Below, in pieces: positions 47,230 through 55,784 of a stretch of DNA of 64,000 nt. The notes under the pieces were generated by a model, which worked only from the letters and a program-made list of their open reading frames with translations, was not told where the DNA came from and ran no database searches. Numbering within the stretch: the stretch's first letter is position 1; each line of letters opens with the position of its first letter. The stretch is from the NCBI RefSeq assembly GCF_003337235.1, contig NZ_QPJC01000014.1:1-64000 (forward strand), given 5' to 3'. A program made the translations under genes and the position numbers. The stretch comes from Halopolyspora algeriensis. GTDB lineage: Bacteria > Actinomycetota > Actinomycetes > Mycobacteriales > Pseudonocardiaceae.

Positions 47230-47266
47230 ACGGTCCGGCCGCTGGTGGTTGCGGCGGCCGGACCGT
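47230..47266. terminator. Hairpin after erm
   Basis: ACGGTCCGGCCGC and GCGGCCGGACCGT form a 13-bp stem with an 11-base loop. It sits just after the erm stop (47278) and before the FAD monooxygenase gene, in line with termination of the erm message. Confidence 0.75.
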
Positions 47267-47277
47267 TCGAGAGTCCC

Positions 47278-48063
47278 TCAGCGTCCGGCTGTTCGCCGGT
47301 CCGCACAGACCAGGTTCCACAGGTCCGCCCACTGCTCGGCGGTGAGGTCCTTCGGCAGTGCCCGGGGCGACACACGATGGGTTTCCGACCAGCCGTGCAG
47401 CACCGTACGGCCGATCCGTCCTGTTCGGACGAGGATCTCGCTCAGGCCGCGTCCGCGCCCGGTGAAGACCTGCTGAACGAAACGCTGGTAGCGCACTCGG
47501 TCCCTCACCAGGGGGTTGCTCCTGCGGGACATGACCAGCAGCCCACCGTCCACGGAGGGAACCGGCCGGAAGGACCGAGCGGGCACCCGTGCGTGCACGG
47601 CGAACTCGTACCACGGCCACCAGCTCGCGGTCAGCATGCTCGCACCACCCACACCGGCCCGCCTGCGGGCGACCTCCCACTGCACCAGCAGGATCGCGGT
47701 GTGCCAGTGCTCCGCGGCCAGGAGACGCTTCTGGAGGGCGGTCGTGAGGTGGAAAGGAAGGTTCCCGACGAGCACGTGCGGGTGGTGGGGGAACCGGAAG
47801 CGCAGCATGTCGTCGTTGACGACCGTGACGTGCTCGGGTGCGCGCCGACGCAGTCGCCGTGCGCGCTTCGGGTCGATCTCGACGGCGGTGATCGGACGGC
47901 CGGATCGGCTCAGCGGCATGGTCACAGCACCGTCACCGGCACCGATCTCGACGATCGGCCCGGTGGTGTGCGCGACGAGTTTCTCGATCGTGTTGATCAC
48001 CGAAGTGTCGGTGAGGAAGTTCTGGCCGAGCTCGTGTCGGCCACCCTGATACGGGGAGGACAT
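47278..48063 (-). CDS. erm: Erm-type 23S rRNA adenine N6-methyltransferase
   Basis: Erm enzymes methylate A2058 of 23S rRNA and give macrolide-lincosamide-streptogramin B resistance. The 261-residue protein has LGQNFLTD, the SAM motif VEIGAGDGAVT (residues 38-48), VEIDPKRARR and the catalytic NLPF (101-104; NLPY/F in relatives). HLTTALQKRLL and a basic C-terminal domain follow. The GCGGAG eight bases before the ATG is part of a predicted stem, with CTCCG and CGGAG arms, that could hide it. Two short leader ORFs lie upstream. Confidence 0.93.
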   Translation of the reverse strand: MSSPYQGGRHELGQNFLTDTSVINTIEKLVAHTTGPIVEIGAGDGAVTMPLSRSGRPITAVEIDPKRARRLRRRAPEHVTVVNDDMLRFRFPHHPHVLVGNLPFHLTTALQKRLLAAEHWHTAILLVQWEVARRRAGVGGASMLTASWWPWYEFAVHARVPARSFRPVPSVDGGLLVMSRRSNPLVRDRVRYQRFVQQVFTGRGRGLSEILVRTGRIGRTVLHGWSETHRVSPRALPKDLTAEQWADLWNLVCADRRTAGR

Positions 48064-48165
48064 GGGTGCTCCGCGAAGAAAGAGACGGAGCCGGGCAGCA
48101 TGAAGCGCCGCACCGGCGGTGGCCCGGAATGCGGCGGAGCTGGCGAAAGCGAGTTCGGTCCGCCG

Positions 48166-48195
48166 CTACGGCGCGGCGGAGAACAACGTACCCAT
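48166..48195 (-). CDS. Second erm leader peptide
   Basis: The nine-codon ORF reads MGTLFSAAP and ends in TAG. TGGAG stands eight bases before its ATG. The stop is part of a hairpin, CCGCCG.. CGGCGG, that is almost the same as the one that ends the first leader peptide. Its start is like that of the first (MG, hydrophobic, FS), so it looks like a duplicated leader. It has no Arg-X-Arg stall motif. Confidence 0.55.
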   Translation of the reverse strand: MGTLFSAAP

Positions 48196-48225
48196 GGTGA
48201 GCACTCCAGCAGCGACAGCCCGCCG

Positions 48226-48276
48226 CTAGGCGCGGCGGATCCTGATGGAGAACACGGAGCCCATATCGATACTCAT
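48226..48276 (-). CDS. First erm leader peptide with RIR motif
   Basis: The ORF reads MSIDMGSVFSIRIRRA (16 codons), or MGSVFSIRIRRA from an inner ATG at 48264. It contains Arg-Ile-Arg, an R/K-x-R/K (+x+) sequence of the kind that stalls ribosomes in the presence of macrolides. A hairpin (CCGCCGCGCCTAGCGGCGG) overlaps its end and stop. A TAGAGT -10-like box at 48285-48290 would put the mRNA start on or next to the outer ATG, so it could be leaderless. This position and layout fit erm attenuators. Confidence 0.6.
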   Translation of the reverse strand: MSIDMGSVFSIRIRRA

Positions 48277-48323
48277 CGGGCGATACTCTAGCAGCCATAG
48301 CAGGTCGGCGACGCGTGCTTTGC

Positions 48324-49142
48324 TCAGGCGTCTCGCCGGGAAAAGACAACGTAGGCGAGCAGCAGAAGCGCCGCCGCCCACGCGACGAGGACGACAGCGG
48401 CCCAGCCCGGTGCGAGATGTTCGGGAGCCTGCGGGGAGGCCGCGCCGGACAGGCTGTGCAGCGCCGAAGCAGGCAGCCATGGCAGGAGCGACCATTGCCA
48501 TCCCGGCGGCAGCGCCCCGACGAGCGTCGGTACGGACATGATCGTCAGTACCACCGCGATGGCTCCGCCCCCGTTCCTGGTGAGAAAAGCGAGAGCAACG
48601 GTGAGCAGCGAGTAGAGGGGAACCATCAGCATGCTTCCGACCGCCAACCTCAACAGCCGAGGTTCCGGGCTCAGCCCGGGCAGGCCCTGTGTCAGCAGGA
48701 CGAGCTGACCGGCACCGACCGCTGCGGCGGTGGCGGCCAGGCCGGCCAGGAGAGCGATCATCGTGGCAACGAGCCCTTTCGCCGCCAGTACCCTCCAGCG
48801 GTGCGGGGCGACGGAGAGCGTGAGCCGGATCATTCCGGTGGAGTACTCCGAAGCCACAGCGCTCGCACACAGCACTTCGAGGACGACGACCGCGAAGTCG
48901 ACGCCGAGCAAGCTCGCCCCGGCGATCTCGAAGGGACTCATCTCGGCGAGTGGCTCGCCGCGCGTCGTCTCGGTGGTCAGCAGGAAGACCGCGGCAGCGC
49001 CTGCGGCGAGAATCAGTGCCAGCAGCAGCATCGCGCGGGTGAAGCGCAACGACCACAGCTTGGTCCACTCCGCGGCCAGTGTCCTGACGAAGCGAGAGGC
49101 CGCCGGAGAGGCCGGCCTGTGCTCGGCAGTCATGGTGGTCAC
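48324..49142 (-). CDS. ABC-2 type transporter permease
   Basis: The 272-residue protein has about six hydrophobic segments. It opens with AAEWTKLWSLRFTRAMLLLAL, the usual ABC-2 (antibiotic exporter) permease pattern, and AVASEYSTGMIRLTLSVAPHR, which is conserved in that family. GTG at 49142 follows the ATPase stop by one base. It is the second gene of an exporter pair, with the ATPase upstream, and likely exports a drug or lipid. Confidence 0.88.
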   Translation of the reverse strand: MTTMTAEHRPASPAASRFVRTLAAEWTKLWSLRFTRAMLLLALILAAGAAAVFLLTTETTRGEPLAEMSPFEIAGASLLGVDFAVVVLEVLCASAVASEYSTGMIRLTLSVAPHRWRVLAAKGLVATMIALLAGLAATAAAVGAGQLVLLTQGLPGLSPEPRLLRLAVGSMLMVPLYSLLTVALAFLTRNGGGAIAVVLTIMSVPTLVGALPPGWQWSLLPWLPASALHSLSGAASPQAPEHLAPGWAAVVLVAWAAALLLLAYVVFSRRDA

Positions 49143-49143
49143 G

Positions 49144-50124
49144 TCAGTCGCTCCCTTCGGGACGGCCTGTCGCCGGTGTGTGAGCGACCGTGGCCGTTTC
49201 CTCGGTGTCGACAGCTCCGAGACCACGGGAACGGTACGAGGCGCTGTCGTCGGTGAGTTCCATGAACGCCGACTCCAGACTGACCCTCCGGGGGGTCAGC
49301 TCGTGCAGCCGAACACCATGAGCCATGGCGATGTCGCCGACGCGTGCGGAGTCCATGCCACTCACCAGCAGCGCACCGTCCGAGTCGCCGCGGACTGTCG
49401 CTCCCTCGTCGGTGAGCAGGGCACTCAGTGCCGCCGGCTGCGGGGAGACCACCTTCACCTGCCCACCCGAACCACGGCGTACCAGTTCTGCGGTGTCCAC
49501 GTCCGCGATGAGGCGGCCGCGACCGATCACCACCACCCTGTCCGCGGTCTGCTGCATCTCGGTCATCAGGTGGCTGGAGACGAAGACGGTTCTCCCCTCG
49601 GCGGCCAGACCCCTCAGGAGGTTTCGCATCCAGCGGATGCCTTCGGGATCCAAACCGTTCGCCGGTTCGTCGAGCAGCAGCGTCGCGGGGTCGCCGAGCA
49701 GTGCCACAGCGATCCCGAGCCGCTGGTACATCCCCAGGGAGAAACCGCCCACCCGCTTGTCCGCGACCTCGCTCAGCCCCACGAGAGCGAGCACCTCGTC
49801 GATCCGGCTTCGCGGGAGGCCGCCGGCCCGGACCAGCCAACGCAGATGCGCTCGCGCCGTTCTCGCCGGATGGGCGGCTTTCGGATCCAGCAGCGCCCCG
49901 ACCTCGTGCATCGGGGCCGGTAGGTCCCGGTAGCTTCGCCCGTCCACGGTGACCGAACCCGCGCTCGGATGGTCCAGGCCCAGAAGCATGCGCATCGTCG
50001 TCGACTTCCCCGCCCCGTTCGGACCGAGAAAGCCGGTCACCACGCCGGGGGTGATGTCGAAGGACAATGCGTCCACCGCCACCGTGTCCCCGTAGCGCTT
50101 CGACAGCTCTCTGACCTCGATCAT
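49144..50124 (-). CDS. ABC transporter ATP-binding protein
   Basis: The 326-residue ATPase has Walker A GPNGAGKS (34-41), the signature FSLGMYQRLG, Walker B LLLDEPANGLDPEG and the H-loop SSHLM. The C-terminal region (about 220-326) is the DrrA-like extension with MELTDDSASY. It drives the downstream ABC-2 permease. The gene is divergent from a TetR regulator, which likely represses it. Confidence 0.92.
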   Translation of the reverse strand: MIEVRELSKRYGDTVAVDALSFDITPGVVTGFLGPNGAGKSTTMRMLLGLDHPSAGSVTVDGRSYRDLPAPMHEVGALLDPKAAHPARTARAHLRWLVRAGGLPRSRIDEVLALVGLSEVADKRVGGFSLGMYQRLGIAVALLGDPATLLLDEPANGLDPEGIRWMRNLLRGLAAEGRTVFVSSHLMTEMQQTADRVVVIGRGRLIADVDTAELVRRGSGGQVKVVSPQPAALSALLTDEGATVRGDSDGALLVSGMDSARVGDIAMAHGVRLHELTPRRVSLESAFMELTDDSASYRSRGLGAVDTEETATVAHTPATGRPEGSD

Positions 50125-50167
50125 CGTGGTCTTTCCGGTCGCCCCGTTTTACAATACAAGTGCATCG

Positions 50168-50205
50168 TATAATTCGGGTGACGGTTTTGCAATGCGGCCG
50201 CATTG
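50168..50205. promoter_or_regulatory. TetR operator and promoter region
   Basis: CAATGCGGCCGCATTG (50190-50205) is a perfect 16-bp palindrome, flanked by TTTTG and AAAAA. A TATAAT box (50168-50173) lies 17 bases before it. It sits between the divergent ABC ATPase and TetR genes, 26 bases before the TetR GTG, a typical spot for a TetR site that controls both. Confidence 0.7.
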
Positions 50206-50230
50206 AAAAATTGAGGGCGTTGGAGGGCGC

Positions 50231-50827
50231 GTGCCGAAACGGGTGGACCACGAGGAGAGACGACAAAAGATCGCGGAGGCCGTGTGGCGGATCGCAGCCG
50301 ACCGCGGGCTGGAGGCGGCGAGCCTTCGCGAGGTCGCCGCGGAGGCCGGTGTCTCGATGGGCAGAATCCAGCACTACTTCGCGAGCAAGGACCGGATGAT
50401 CCTCTTCGCCTGCGAGCACATGGTCGAACTCGCCGAACAGGGCGCGCGGGAGCTCGCCACGGCCGCCGACGGCACGGAAACGCCGCGGTCGGTCCTGCGC
50501 GGCGTATTCGCCCAGACCCTGCCCTTGGACGAGCAGCAACGCGTCGGAACCGGTGTCTGGCTCGCATTCCTCAACAGAGCCACCGGGGACCACGAACTCG
50601 CGGCCTTCATTCGCCGAGCCTGGACCGGAACCCGCGACCTCGTCGTGGAGCAGCTCCGCCGCGCTCAGGACAACGGCGAGATCTCGGCCGAGGTGGCCCC
50701 GGAACAGGAGGCGACCGCCCTGGTGGCTCTGGCGGACGGATTGGTGTCGCACCTCATGGTCGGTCATTACACTGTCGAGGAGGCACTGGCCGCCGTGGAC
50801 GGACAGCTCGATCGCTTGTTCGGATGA
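50231..50827 (+). CDS. TetR-family regulator
   Basis: The 198-residue protein has an N-terminal HTH (about residues 27-50): LEAASLREVAAEAGVSMGRIQHYF. The C-terminal ligand domain is variable; MILFACEHMVELAEQ begins it. Divergent to the ABC exporter, which it probably represses through the palindrome at 50190-50205. A ligand such as a drug is likely but not known. Confidence 0.9.
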   Translation: MPKRVDHEERRQKIAEAVWRIAADRGLEAASLREVAAEAGVSMGRIQHYFASKDRMILFACEHMVELAEQGARELATAADGTETPRSVLRGVFAQTLPLDEQQRVGTGVWLAFLNRATGDHELAAFIRRAWTGTRDLVVEQLRRAQDNGEISAEVAPEQEATALVALADGLVSHLMVGHYTVEEALAAVDGQLDRLFG

Positions 50828-50863
50828 TGCCGTGCGGCCCCACGGCGTTTCCCCGGCCACGAA

Positions 50864-50898
50864 ACGGCCCGGCCGCTGCCGTGCAGCGGCCGGGCCGT
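50864..50898. terminator. 16-bp bidirectional terminator hairpin
   Basis: ACGGCCCGGCCGCTGC pairs perfectly with GCAGCGGCCGGGCCGT around CGT. It lies between the convergent TetR (plus) and aminotransferase (minus) genes. Confidence 0.85.
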
Positions 50899-50920
50899 GG
50901 GGATCGATGCGGTCGTGGCC

Positions 50921-52021
50921 TCAGCGGCCCAGCACCCGTTTGAGCGCACCGAGCAGCATCTCGACGCGGTCCAGACGAGCGTTCTGCCCCATCAGGCCGA
51001 TGCGCCACACGCTGCTGGCGTACTTGCCCGCACCGCCGCCGATCTCGATGCCGTAGTCGGTGAGCAGCTGCTTGCGCACGTCGGCGGAGTCCACGCCTTC
51101 CGGCACGACCACGCTGGTGAGCTGGTGCAACCGGTGTCCCTCGGCGGCGAAGAGCTCCAGACCCATCTCCTGCAGACCGGCCTGCAGCGCCTCACCCGCC
51201 TCGCGGTGGCGCGTGGCCACGGCGGGCATGCCCTCGGCGATGATCCGCCCGAGCGCGTCGTGCAGCGAGGCCACCATCGCGGTGGGCGCGGTGTGGTGGT
51301 ACGCACGTCCCCCGGAAGCGCCGCCGGTGACGTAGTTGCCGATCAGACCGAGATCCAGGTACCAGGTCGTGGGCTTTTCCACCCGGTGCTGCCAGGCACG
51401 CTCGGAGACCGTGAACGGGGCGAGACCGGGAGGCACGCCGAGGCACTTCTGGGTGCCCGCGTAGGCGATGTCGACGTTCCAGGCATCGAGCTCGATCTGC
51501 TCACCGCCGATGGAGGTCACGCAGTCGGCCAGCAACAGGGTGCGCTCGTCGCGCTCGCGCAACGCGGCGCCGAGCTGCTTGATGTCACTGCGCACGCCGG
51601 TGGAGGTCTCGGCGTGGACGGCGGCGACGATGGCCGGTGCCGGGTGCGCGGCCAGCACCCGCTCGATGTCCACGGGCGTGCCCCACTCGTGGTCCACCCG
51701 CACGACCTCGGCGCCGTAGCGGGCGGCGACATCGCACATCCGCTCACCGAACAGGCCGTTCACCGCGACCACGACGACGTCGCCGGGGTGCACGAAGTTG
51801 ACGAAGGCGGCTTCCATCCCGATCGAGCCGGTCCCCGACAGCGGCAGCGTCCGCTGGTTCGCGGTGCCCCACACCGTGCGCAGGCGATTTCCCGTTTCGT
51901 CCAGCATTGCGAGGAACTCGGGATCCAGGTGCCCCAGCATCGGGGCGGCCAGCCCCGCGGTCGCCTCGGGATACGCGTTCGAGGGGCCCGGCCCGAGTAG
52001 TGAGCGTTCAACCAGTGCCAT
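50921..52021 (-). CDS. Serine-pyruvate/alanine-glyoxylate class V aminotransferase
   Basis: The 366-residue PLP enzyme is a class V aminotransferase. It opens LLGPGPSNAYPEA, the common N-terminus of alanine-glyoxylate/serine-pyruvate aminotransferases, with SGTGSIGMEAAF and AGTQKCLGVPPGLAPF containing the PLP Lys. DCVTSIGGEQIEL provides a conserved Asp. It most likely interconverts glyoxylate and glycine or serine and pyruvate; the exact pair is not shown. Confidence 0.9.
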   Translation of the reverse strand: MALVERSLLGPGPSNAYPEATAGLAAPMLGHLDPEFLAMLDETGNRLRTVWGTANQRTLPLSGTGSIGMEAAFVNFVHPGDVVVVAVNGLFGERMCDVAARYGAEVVRVDHEWGTPVDIERVLAAHPAPAIVAAVHAETSTGVRSDIKQLGAALRERDERTLLLADCVTSIGGEQIELDAWNVDIAYAGTQKCLGVPPGLAPFTVSERAWQHRVEKPTTWYLDLGLIGNYVTGGASGGRAYHHTAPTAMVASLHDALGRIIAEGMPAVATRHREAGEALQAGLQEMGLELFAAEGHRLHQLTSVVVPEGVDSADVRKQLLTDYGIEIGGGAGKYASSVWRIGLMGQNARLDRVEMLLGALKRVLGR

Positions 52022-52157
52022 ACGGCCAGACTAGGCATATCACCACTTCTCGCAGCCCATGCCCTGCGTGGGCCCGTTTCCCCTGGACAAACCCCTTTCC
52101 GACAGGCGGAATCGCGCTTTCATTACGGCGATGCCAGTACATGTGAGTAAGTACACA

Positions 52158-52163
52158 TATACA
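52158..52163 (+). promoter_or_regulatory. Candidate -10 box before DUF1876 gene
   Basis: TATACA lies about 100 bases before the ATG of the DUF1876 gene in an unusually A/T-rich patch, with TGTG and CACA arms (52143-52156) just upstream that could be an operator. Confidence 0.3.
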
Positions 52164-52260
52164 TAGCGTGGAAACGTGCATCCGCAGCGTGACAGGAGCA
52201 TCCTGGAGGTGTCGTGGCCGTGCCGGAACGGACCGGTCACGCCTGCCCAAGGAGGCGATC

Positions 52261-52545
52261 ATGGACGAGCAACGGATGCACGACACGCGGACCCTCACGC
52301 TGAACATGCAGGTCACCGAATCGGGGATGAAGACCACGGCGGATGCCACCATGGCCACCGGAACGGGTCGGGTCGTACACGGCCACGGCATGGCACGGCG
52401 TCATCCGGACGATCCGGACATCCCCCAGATCGGCGACGAGATCGCGGCGGCCCGCGCCCTGTCGGAACTGGCCCACAAGCTCCTGGACACCGCAGCCCAG
52501 GAGATCGGCGAACGTCAGCACACCAGGGTTCGGCTACCCGCCTGA
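52261..52545 (+). CDS. DUF1876 protein
   Basis: The 94-residue protein is like DUF1876 (dsRBD-like fold). It has GRVVHGHGMARRHPDDPDIP, then QIGDEIAAARALSELAHKLL, the diagnostic segment. AAGGAGG precedes the ATG at ideal spacing. Such proteins are common, small and of unknown function in actinobacteria. Confidence 0.82.
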   Translation: MDEQRMHDTRTLTLNMQVTESGMKTTADATMATGTGRVVHGHGMARRHPDDPDIPQIGDEIAAARALSELAHKLLDTAAQEIGERQHTRVRLPA

Positions 52546-52555
52546 GAGCAAGTAC

Positions 52556-52753
52556 CTACACGAGCAGGTCGATGGCGTCGGCGGGGCAGATCTCCACGCA
52601 CTCGCCGCAGGCGGTGCACTGCTCCGCCACGACGCGCGGGCGGCCCGCCGCGGGTCGCAGGGCATGTTCCGGGCAGGTCAGCAGGCACGCCCCACACGCC
52701 GTGCAGTCGGAGGAGATGCTCAGTGGCGCACTCGTGCGGAACTCATCCGCCAT
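52556..52753 (-). CDS. 2[4Fe-4S] ferredoxin-like protein
   Basis: The 65-residue protein has two Cys motifs, C17-C20-C23-C27 and C46-C49-C52-C56, each CxxCxxCxxxCP. It should carry two 4Fe-4S clusters. It overlaps the end of the cbiG-cobJ gene by eleven bases and is the last gene of the cob operon. Its electrons may serve ring contraction, but this is inferred only from position. Confidence 0.92.
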   Translation of the reverse strand: MADEFRTSAPLSISSDCTACGACLLTCPEHALRPAAGRPRVVAEQCTACGECVEICPADAIDLLV

Positions 52754-54500
52754 CCGTGCTCATCCAGCGGTATCCGCGCGGAGTCACCATCCGTCCGGCG
52801 CTCACGGTGGTGTGTGACGAGCCCACGACGACCGTGGTGAGCATGTCCACCTCGGCAGGATCGAACTCGTCGATCGGTGCCCACCACACGCGCTGACCGT
52901 CCCGGCCGGCCTGGCGTACCGCACCGACCGGTGTACGGGCCGGGCGATGCTCGCCGAGCACCTCCAGTGCGCGGCCCAGGTGCCAGTGCCGCCCGGCCGA
53001 GCGCGGGTTGTAGAAACACACCACCAGGTCCCCCTCGGCGGCCGCACGCACGCGCCGCTCGATCACCTCCCACGGCGTGTGCAGATCGGACAGGCTGATC
53101 AGCGCGTGATCGTGTCCCAGCGGCGCCCCCAGCAGGGACGAGGTCGCCAGTGCCGAGGTCACGCCGGCAACGCCCACGACCTCGATATCGTCGCCGGCCT
53201 GCTCCAGCGCGGGGCTGGCCATGGCATACACCCCGGCATCACCGGAACCGATCAACGCCACGGCCCGGCCGCACCGGGCCAGCGACACCGCGTCGGCCGC
53301 CCGGGCCTCCTCCGAGCCGAGACCGCTCGCGCGGATCTCGGTCCCCGGACGCAGCAGGTGGCGCACCTGCTCGATGTACTGGTCGAGGCCGACGACGACC
53401 GAGGCACGGCGCAACTCGGCATCGGCGCGGGGAGTGCGCTCCTCCTGCGCACCGGGGCCGAGACCGACGATCGCCAGCCGCCCCCGCGGGCGGATCCGTG
53501 CCGCTGCGACAGTGACGTTGTCACCCTTGATCTTGTCCGCGACGAGTTCGGTTTCCGCACCGCCGCCCAGTTCCCCGGCAGCCCGCAGCGCGGCGGCCTC
53601 GGCCACGCTGGGAGTGCCGACCTCGGCCCGCACGACCTCACTGGGATGCGGGACCCGCACCTCGGCCAGTTCCTGCGCGGGATAGTGCCTCAAGGGCAGC
53701 TCGTCACCGTCCGGCGAGTTCCAGAACCCCATGTCCTGCACCGCGTCGAGAATGCCGCGCTCTGCGGCCTTGAGGTCGACGGTGGCGAAGGCGCGGATGG
53801 CCCTCGGGTCGAGCCCGTGTTCGCCGTCGAGCCGCGCGAGCGTGTCGGTGACCGCGGTGCGCGGGATGTCACTGGCCGAACCGATGCCCACGACGAGGGT
53901 GCGCGGGATCAGCCGCAGGGTGTTGTCGGGGTCGGCCTCGTGCGGGCGGCGGTCGTCGACGACGATCGTCCACTGCGGACTTTCCGTGTCGGCGGAGACG
54001 TTGTCGGGCAGCGCGGGCAGCGCAAAACCGTGCGGGTTGACCAGCCGGACCGGTGCACCGTCGAGGATCGCGACACCGCAGGAGGCGAGATCGCCCTCCA
54101 CAGTGGCCTCCAGCAGCTCGACGATCTCGTCCAGGGGTGTGCTGCCGGTGCTGTCGGTGGCCGTGGTCACCACCGGTTGGCATCCGAGGACGTCGGCCAC
54201 CTGCTCGGCCAGCGCGTTCGCCCCGCCCGCATGCCCACCGGCCAGCGCCACGGCGAAGTGGCGCGCCTCGTCGACGCAGACCACACCGGGGTCGGTTTGC
54301 TTGTCCCGCAACATGGGGCCCACCAGCCGCACGGCCGCACCGGTGGCCAGGAAGAGCACGGCGGCGTCCAGCTGCGGCCACAGGCGCCGCAGGGCGGAAC
54401 CGATCGGCCCCTCCGCGACCACCGCATCCTCCCGCCACCGTGCAGCCAGCTCGGCGGCCGCACGCCGGCCCGCGTCGGTGACCGCGAACAGTCCGATCAT
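52743..54500 (-). CDS. cobJ: CbiG-CobJ fusion
   Basis: The 585-residue protein joins two steps. The first 320 or so residues are CbiG: FLATGAAVRLVGPMLRDKQTDPGVV and GGHAGGANALAEQVAD in the N-terminal half, with GIGSASDIPRTAVTDTL in the C-terminal half. CbiG opens the lactone in cobalt-precorrin-5A. The rest is a CobJ/CbiH C17-methyltransferase that drives ring contraction: VGLGPGAQEERTPRADAEL, then IGSGDAGVYAMASPALE and VVCFYNPRSAGR. Cobalt-pathway enzymes combined in one chain. Confidence 0.93.
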   Translation of the reverse strand: MIGLFAVTDAGRRAAAELAARWREDAVVAEGPIGSALRRLWPQLDAAVLFLATGAAVRLVGPMLRDKQTDPGVVCVDEARHFAVALAGGHAGGANALAEQVADVLGCQPVVTTATDSTGSTPLDEIVELLEATVEGDLASCGVAILDGAPVRLVNPHGFALPALPDNVSADTESPQWTIVVDDRRPHEADPDNTLRLIPRTLVVGIGSASDIPRTAVTDTLARLDGEHGLDPRAIRAFATVDLKAAERGILDAVQDMGFWNSPDGDELPLRHYPAQELAEVRVPHPSEVVRAEVGTPSVAEAAALRAAGELGGGAETELVADKIKGDNVTVAAARIRPRGRLAIVGLGPGAQEERTPRADAELRRASVVVGLDQYIEQVRHLLRPGTEIRASGLGSEEARAADAVSLARCGRAVALIGSGDAGVYAMASPALEQAGDDIEVVGVAGVTSALATSSLLGAPLGHDHALISLSDLHTPWEVIERRVRAAAEGDLVVCFYNPRSAGRHWHLGRALEVLGEHRPARTPVGAVRQAGRDGQRVWWAPIDEFDPAEVDMLTTVVVGSSHTTVSAGRMVTPRGYRWMSTDGG

Positions 54501-54572
54501 GACTTCTCCATCGACACATAGTTGTTCTTCGGGCTTGCGGTGACTGCTCCAGCCGCCGCAGTGCGCACGTCG

Positions 54573-55784
54573 CTACCCGTCGCCCTCGCGGGTTCCGGAC
54601 AGCAGCACCACCGGGTTGGCCGCCTCCAGACGGGAGGAGCCGTCGGGCAACCCGGCCAGGCGGTTGGCCGTGAGCTGCACGCCCTCGACCGCGTAGCCGG
54701 CATTGCGGAGAACATCCCGCGTGGAGGCCACCCGGTCGAGCGCGGCCAGCGCCACCACCACCCGAGAGGCTCCGGCGTGCGCGCACGCGGTGACCGCCTC
54801 CGAGCCGCCGCCTCCCACGAACACCGAGTCCGGCCTCGGCAGTTCCCGCAACGCCCTGGGAGCAGCACCGTCCTCCACGCGCACGTCCACACCGTGCCCG
54901 GCCGCATTGGCGACCAGCCGCACCACTTGCGCCTGGTCCGACTCGACCGCGATGACCGCCGCGCCCAAGCGGGCGCACTCGACCGCGACCGAACCGGATC
55001 CGGCACCCACGTCCCAGACGAGCGTGCCGGGCCGGGGCGCCAGCTTGGACACCGCCACGGCCCGCACCTCGGACTTGGTGATCATGCTGTTGCGGTGGGA
55101 AAAATCGTCCTCGGGCAGTGCCCATCCGTCCGGAGGCAGTGGTTCACCGCCCGCATGCCATCCCCGTGCGGGAACGGTGTCGGGGTCGCTCAGGCACAGC
55201 ACGATGTTGGGGTCCCGCCAGGTCCGCTCGGCCGCCTCGGACGGTTCGACGGTCGTCAGCTTCTCGTGCGCACCATCGAGGTCCTCACCGACGATCATGG
55301 TGCGCCGCCAGCCCGCGAGTCCCGAACCGAGCTGCGCGGGCCCGGCTCCGGGCGCGGTCAGCACCACCACCGCCGAGCGTGCCCGGCAGACGTTGAGGGC
55401 CCGGGTGAGGTCGCGCCCGTGCGCGCTGACCACCGACACGTCGTCCCAGGGACGCCCGAGGCGGGCCGCCAACCGCTGGATGCTGGAGACCGCGGGAAGC
55501 ACCGAGCAGCGGATTCCCTTCTCCCGCAGCGCTCGCAGCATCCCGAAGAAGCCGGGATCCCCCGAGGCCAGGACGACGCCGTTCTCGTCGCCGGTGAGCG
55601 AGGACAGCGCGCCGAGCGCGGAGTCGAGGGAGCCGAGCTCGAGAGCGCGGACGTGCTCGGGCGCGTGGGCCTGCAGGTGGCGGTGCGCTCCGACCACGAG
55701 TTTCGCCGATCGCAGCGCATCCTCGGCTCCGTCGGGCAGCGGCCCACCGTCGATACCGATCACCGTGACGGTCACGTCACCCAC
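54573..55784 (-). CDS. cobL: Precorrin-6Y C5,15-methyltransferase (CbiE-CbiT)
   Basis: The 403-residue protein joins the CbiE methyltransferase (N-terminal, VTVIGIDGGPLPDGAEDALRSA, SGDPGFFGM) and the CbiT decarboxylase/methyltransferase (C-terminal, ALRPGTLVWDVGAGSGSVAVE-like KLAPRPGTLVWDVGAGSGS, and VFVGGGGSEAV). It methylates C5 and C15 and removes a carboxyl. It overlaps the upstream cbiD stop by 13 bases. Confidence 0.94.
   Translation of the reverse strand: MGDVTVTVIGIDGGPLPDGAEDALRSAKLVVGAHRHLQAHAPEHVRALELGSLDSALGALSSLTGDENGVVLASGDPGFFGMLRALREKGIRCSVLPAVSSIQRLAARLGRPWDDVSVVSAHGRDLTRALNVCRARSAVVVLTAPGAGPAQLGSGLAGWRRTMIVGEDLDGAHEKLTTVEPSEAAERTWRDPNIVLCLSDPDTVPARGWHAGGEPLPPDGWALPEDDFSHRNSMITKSEVRAVAVSKLAPRPGTLVWDVGAGSGSVAVECARLGAAVIAVESDQAQVVRLVANAAGHGVDVRVEDGAAPRALRELPRPDSVFVGGGGSEAVTACAHAGASRVVVALAALDRVASTRDVLRNAGYAVEGVQLTANRLAGLPDGSSRLEAANPVVLLSGTREGDG

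Noticed and set aside
46960-47680. N-terminal extension of the FAD monooxygenase
   Set aside because: The extension overlaps the erm gene antiphase and precedes a perfect GxGxxG start with its own binding site.
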